9,347 nucleotides of DNA from an uncultured Clostridia bacterium. Its GTDB lineage: Bacteria; Bacillota; Clostridia; TANB77; CAG-508. Under the pieces are notes generated by a model. The model saw only the letters and a program-made list of their open reading frames with translations. It made no database searches and was not told the origin of the DNA. How positions within the stretch are numbered: the stretch's first letter is position 1; each line of letters opens with the position of its first letter. This document shows positions 6,802-9,347 of this stretch, in pieces. The position numbers and the translations under genes were made by a program. The stretch is taken from positions 1-9,347 of the forward strand of contig CAKPJR010000042.1 of NCBI GenBank assembly GCA_934162925.1, in the 5' to 3' direction.

Positions 6802-6830
6802 AATTGTAATTTGCAACGTAAATTACAATT
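6802..6830 (-). other. Inverted repeat between mcsB and clpC
   Basis: A perfect 11-bp stem (6802-6812 with 6820-6830) with a 7-base loop begins at the mcsB stop codon. It is entirely A/T except for one G-C pair and lacks a T-run on the - strand. It could be an RNA processing or stability element that uncouples clpC from mcsB, or a weak attenuator. Confidence 0.5.
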
Positions 6831-7846
6831 TATTGCATTATAATTTGTTTTACTATTTCTGCTCTTTTTACATCTCTTTCATATCCGTCTAATGTTTGTC
6901 CAACGTATTTTTGTAAATTTGCAGGTTTTGTATACATTTCTAGTTTTCTTACTTTTAAATCATTCAACTCTTTAATTATTCCCATATCTGTACCTAATTT
7001 AACATCTGATAATAATATATTTGCTTCTTCTGATGAAAGTTTTCTACTATTTGCAAGTATTCCATACGCTCTATATACTTTGTCTTCTAATTCTATTTGA
7101 TTTTTTGCAAGTATTTTTCTTGCCAAACGTTCTTGTTCTATTACTTTGTCTGTAATTATCTTCAAATTTCTAATAACTTCTTGTTCTGAAATGCCTAGCG
7201 ACTGCTTATTAGATATTTGATAAATGTCTCCTGAGCTTTTGCTTCCTTCTCCGTAAATGCCTCTAATATTCATATCAAAATTATTTACAACTTCTAATAC
7301 TTTTCTAATATTTCCTGTCTTTGCAAGTGCTGGCAAATGTACCATTACTGAAGATCTTAGTCCTGTTCCTACATTTGTTGGACAACTTGTTAAAAATCCA
7401 TATTTATCGTTATATGCATATGGAACTAATTGTTCTAACTTTTTGTCTATTTCTATTGCCAAATTTAATAGATTTTCTAATTCAAGTCCAGCAGAAATAA
7501 CTTGAAGCCTTATATGGTCTTCTTCATTTATCATTATACATATGTTTTCTTCATCATTTATTACTATTGCACCAGTCTCAGATTTATTATATGCAAACTC
7601 TGGACTTATTAAATGCTTTTCTACTAAGCTTAATTTAGTAATATCATCTATATCTTTTAGCCTTAATAGTTTAAGTCCATACCCTAAACTTGGAACTATG
7701 TTTTCTACTATTTCTATTATTTTTAAAGCATCATTCTTTGTATATCTATTCACAAAAGAAAATCCTTTTATATTTCGTGCTAATCTTATTCTTGTACTAA
7801 AAACTACATCACTTTCATTTCCAGACTGTAAATACCAATTTAACAT
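6830..7846 (-). CDS. mcsB: McsB, protein arginine kinase
   Basis: McsB phosphorylates arginines on unfolded proteins and on CtsR; phosphoarginine is the tag read by ClpC. The 338-residue protein has the phosphagen-kinase catalytic fold: STRIRLAR at 17-24 (nucleotide binding), NEEDHIR at 107-113, CPTNVGTGLR from C155 (the reactive cysteine of the family), and GEGSKSSGD at 199-207. RDVKRA at 324-329 is the family's RDxxRA phosphoarginine-sensing motif, so allosteric control appears intact. The frame opens six codons earlier at a TTG (7864), but AAGGAGG lies inside that stretch and AGGAGG (complement of 7855-7860) is 8 bases from the ATG at 7846, which decides the start. McsA, encoded upstream, is its activator. 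Confidence 0.96.
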   Translation of the reverse strand: MLNWYLQSGNESDVVFSTRIRLARNIKGFSFVNRYTKNDALKIIEIVENIVPSLGYGLKLLRLKDIDDITKLSLVEKHLISPEFAYNKSETGAIVINDEENICIMINEEDHIRLQVISAGLELENLLNLAIEIDKKLEQLVPYAYNDKYGFLTSCPTNVGTGLRSSVMVHLPALAKTGNIRKVLEVVNNFDMNIRGIYGEGSKSSGDIYQISNKQSLGISEQEVIRNLKIITDKVIEQERLARKILAKNQIELEDKVYRAYGILANSRKLSSEEANILLSDVKLGTDMGIIKELNDLKVRKLEMYTKPANLQKYVGQTLDGYERDVKRAEIVKQIIMQ

Positions 7847-7854
7847 GCACTCTT

Positions 7855-7860
7855 CCTCCT
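7855..7860 (-). promoter_or_regulatory. Ribosome binding site deciding the mcsB start
   Basis: AGGAGG on the - strand lies 8 bases before the ATG at 7846. It also lies inside the longer open frame from TTG at 7864, ruling out that start. Confidence 0.85.
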
Positions 7861-7877
7861 TCAAACTCTATAATTAT

Positions 7878-7917
7878 TATTGCCTTTGAGATTTTCTCAT
7901 TTTATTTAAAAACTCAA
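7878..7917. repeat. 40-bp dispersed repeat, copy 2
   Basis: This copy agrees with 1385-1424 at 35 of 40 positions, in the same orientation. The outer stem is kept (TTGAG 7886-7890 with CTCAA 7913-7917), then a bulged A and TTTT with AAAA, but the two inner pairs seen in copy 1 are lost. It lies in the unusually long gap between mcsA and mcsB, about 40 bases after the mcsA stop, a position like that of copy 1 behind the desulfurase gene. Confidence 0.7.
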
Positions 7918-7956
7918 ATAGGCTAGACTACTTAAGTCACTTTGTTTTTTCACTTT

Positions 7957-8508
7957 TTACTTGTTTTCTAATTCTTTTATTTCATCCCTAATTTTTGCTG
8001 CATCTTCATATCTTTCATCTGCTATTGCTTTTTTCAAATCTTTTTGTAATTTTTCTAACTTAGTTTCTTCTTTTACTTCTTTTTTATTTTCCTGTTCAAA
8101 ATTATCAAAATCTTCTACTGCGCTATTTAAAGCTCTTCTTCCTCTGTACTCGTTGCTTCCATGTATTCTTTTTAGTAATGAATCTATTTTATTAGAAAAT
8201 ACATTATAACATTCTGGACATCCAAATTTTCCCTGATTAACAAACTCATCATATGTTAAATTGCAATTGTCACATTTCAATTCCTTTACTGTTTGGAACA
8301 ATGGCATAAACTCTGGTGAATTGTATTCTTCATCTTCCAATAGCCCTCCAAAGAAACTAGAAAAGTCTATTGGCATTTTAAAATCAATATTGTCTAATCC
8401 TAATTTATGGCTACACTCTTCACATAGCATCATTTCTCTTTTTTCTCCATTAACAATTTCTGTATATTTAACATTTGCCTCTTTTTTATTACATTTTTGA
8501 CACAACAT
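7957..8508 (-). CDS. mcsA: McsA, zinc-binding activator of McsB
   Basis: McsA binds McsB and switches on its kinase activity; with CtsR and McsB it links protein damage to derepression of the clp genes. The 183-residue protein has two zinc-finger-like sites, C3/C6 with C29/C32 and C79/C82 with C97/C100, all as CxxC pairs. It ends in a UVR motif (about 150-183, including DERYEDAAKIRDEIKEL), the type of helix pair that contacts Clp or McsB partners. The middle region (40-70) is acidic and phenylalanine-rich. AAGGAGG sits 8 bases upstream of the ATG. The gene starts 18 bases after ctsR, so the two are surely cotranscribed. Confidence 0.95.
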   Translation of the reverse strand: MLCQKCNKKEANVKYTEIVNGEKREMMLCEECSHKLGLDNIDFKMPIDFSSFFGGLLEDEEYNSPEFMPLFQTVKELKCDNCNLTYDEFVNQGKFGCPECYNVFSNKIDSLLKRIHGSNEYRGRRALNSAVEDFDNFEQENKKEVKEETKLEKLQKDLKKAIADERYEDAAKIRDEIKELENK

Positions 8509-8526
8509 AATTACTACCTCCTTTAA

Positions 8527-8979
8527 TTAATCCTCTACAAGGTTAAGTATCATATTTTTAAAAATACTTGCCCTTAATTTATCTTTTATCTCTTGTGGTA
8601 CTACAAGCACATTATCGCTTGTTGCTACTTTTAATAGCTTTGCTTCTGTCTTATTTATAATGTCATATGATAAAAAGTTACTTATAAAAATATCTACCTC
8701 ATTTGATGTTATTTTATCTCCCATGCTAGTTATTATATGCATTAAATAGTTACTTTTTGTTATATTTACTTTTTTAATTCTTATATGGCCTCCACCACCA
8801 CGCCTACTTTCTACATAATAACCTTGTGATGGTCTAAATCTTGTAGATATTACATAATTTATTTGTGATGGCACACAATTAAATTTTTCTGCCAATTCAT
8901 TTCTTTGTATTTCTACATAATCTTGTTCATCATCAAATAAATCTTTTATAAATTCCTCTATTACATCTGACATTTTCAT
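8527..8979 (-). CDS. ctsR: CtsR, repressor of clp stress genes
   Basis: CtsR is the winged-helix repressor of class III heat-shock genes; heat releases it and McsB/ClpCP removes it. From the chosen ATG the protein has 150 residues, typical of the family. The DNA-binding half carries the hallmark CVPSQINYVISTRF (about 35-48), then RRGGGGHIRI (about 59-68), the glycine-rich wing that senses temperature. The C-terminal half is the dimerisation and McsB-contact domain. The frame opens with GTG at 8988, but the ribosome binding site AGAGG lies directly against it and is 8 bases from the ATG at 8979, so I prefer the latter. It heads the operon and has CtsR-type operators in its own promoter, pointing to autorepression. 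Confidence 0.96.
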   Translation of the reverse strand: MKMSDVIEEFIKDLFDDEQDYVEIQRNELAEKFNCVPSQINYVISTRFRPSQGYYVESRRGGGGHIRIKKVNITKSNYLMHIITSMGDKITSNEVDIFISNFLSYDIINKTEAKLLKVATSDNVLVVPQEIKDKLRASIFKNMILNLVED

Positions 8980-8994
8980 GTCATTCACCTCTTT

Positions 8995-9017
8995 TTTGAC
9001 TTTGACTTTCTTTGACT
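8995..9017 (-). promoter_or_regulatory. CtsR operator at the operon start
   Basis: On the - strand AGTCAAA (complement of 9011-9017), the spacer GAA, and AGTCAAA (complement of 9001-9007) match the CtsR box, a tandem RGTCAAA heptad with a 3-base NAN spacer. A third copy (complement of 8995-9001) overlaps the second by one base. The site covers the expected transcription start, so bound CtsR would block the promoter. Confidence 0.88.
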
Positions 9018-9023
9018 ATTAAT

Positions 9024-9051
9024 AGTATAACATATTTTAAAAAACATTCAA
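9024..9051 (-). promoter_or_regulatory. Sigma-A promoter of the ctsR-clpC operon
   Basis: On the - strand TTGAAT (complement of 9046-9051) is followed after 16 bases by TATACT (complement of 9024-9029). The CtsR box begins 6 bases downstream. No CIRCE (HrcA) element is visible, so CtsR is the only heat-shock regulator seen here. Confidence 0.75.
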
Positions 9052-9141
9052 ACCTTAAATCTCAATATTTTTAATTGTATTTTATTGTTTTTACTTATTT
9101 TTATATTAATATCTTCCTTTTTCTCACTCAATCTTAGTTTA

Positions 9142-9169
9142 TTGCAATTTTTGTTTCAATTACTATAAT
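9142..9169 (+). promoter_or_regulatory. Sigma-A-like promoter, upstream of a GC-rich island
   Basis: TTGCAA (9142-9147) is followed after 16 bases by a perfect TATAAT (9164-9169). A transcript would start near 9176, at the GC-rich stretch 9174-9203. The rest of the gene-free region 9052-9141 is plain AT-rich DNA in which I see nothing. Confidence 0.6.
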
Positions 9170-9273
9170 ATATTCGAGTTGCCGAGAATCCCACCTTCTA
9201 CCTCAATTAAATAAATTGTAATTTGAATAAGAATAACTCTTACCCATTTATTTTAATAATATTTTTTAAATTA

Positions 9274-9302
9274 TTGACTCTTGAAAATATATAAATTATA
9301 AT
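9274..9302 (+). promoter_or_regulatory. Sigma-A promoter for a gene beyond the right end
   Basis: TTGACT (9274-9279) and a perfect TATAAT (9297-9302) are separated by exactly 17 bases. The window ends in AGAAAGGATG (9338-9347). AAAGG there looks like a ribosome binding site; because the final ATG touches it directly, the real start codon probably lies a few bases outside the window. Confidence 0.75.
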
Positions 9303-9347
9303 ATACATAAATTATAAAATTTAACAAAAAATACAAAAGAAAGGATG

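Noticed and set aside
9018..9060. CIRCE (HrcA) element upstream of ctsR
   Set aside because: The paired TTAGCACTC/GAGTGCTAA arms are absent; only CtsR-type heptads are present.
9174..9203. tRNA or tRNA fragment in the GC-rich island
   Set aside because: TTCGA followed by AATCCCACC looks vaguely like a T-arm, but no acceptor, D or anticodon stems can be formed on either strand.

Overview
The window comes from a low-GC, endospore-forming Firmicute, most likely an uncultured or gut-type member of the Clostridia. The evidence is AT-rich DNA with AGA- and ATA-rich codon use, strong AGGAGG ribosome binding sites, near-consensus sigma-A promoters, sporulation genes (the 3' end of spoVT and a remnant of spoIIID), and a complete Gram-positive ctsR-mcsA-mcsB-clpC stress operon.

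Left part (1-1480). The 3' end of spoVT enters from the left and carries a one-base frameshift. A hairpin follows, and its tail runs straight into the promoter of a stand-alone HD-GYP phosphodiesterase gene on the + strand. After that gene come a terminator, a second strong hairpin of unclear role, and the first copy of a 40-bp dispersed repeat.

Middle part (1475-4145). On the - strand lie a NifS/IscS-type cysteine desulfurase and an unrecognised 110-residue single-pass membrane protein with its own promoter and terminator. Divergent from the latter, on the + strand, is a cation diffusion facilitator (Mn-type ligand pattern) that is split by a single-base frameshift. It ends at a perfect 16-bp hairpin shared with the convergent clp operon.

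Right part (4150-9017). The - strand operon ctsR-mcsA-mcsB-clpC is headed by a sigma-A promoter with a CtsR operator at the transcription start. CtsR represses the operon, McsA/McsB mark proteins with phosphoarginine (and disable CtsR on stress), and ClpC unfolds the marked proteins for ClpP. Two details are unusual. The mcsA-mcsB gap holds the second copy of the 40-bp repeat. Directly after clpC lies a start-less fragment encoding the C-terminal 50 residues of the sporulation regulator SpoIIID.

The right end (9018-9347) has no gene. It holds two + strand promoters, one followed by a small GC-rich island, and probably the ribosome binding site of a gene beginning just outside the window. The strongest leads are the spoIIID remnant, the two single-base frameshifts, the dispersed repeat and the possible short transcript at the right end. 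I did not find a clearly new multi-gene system.
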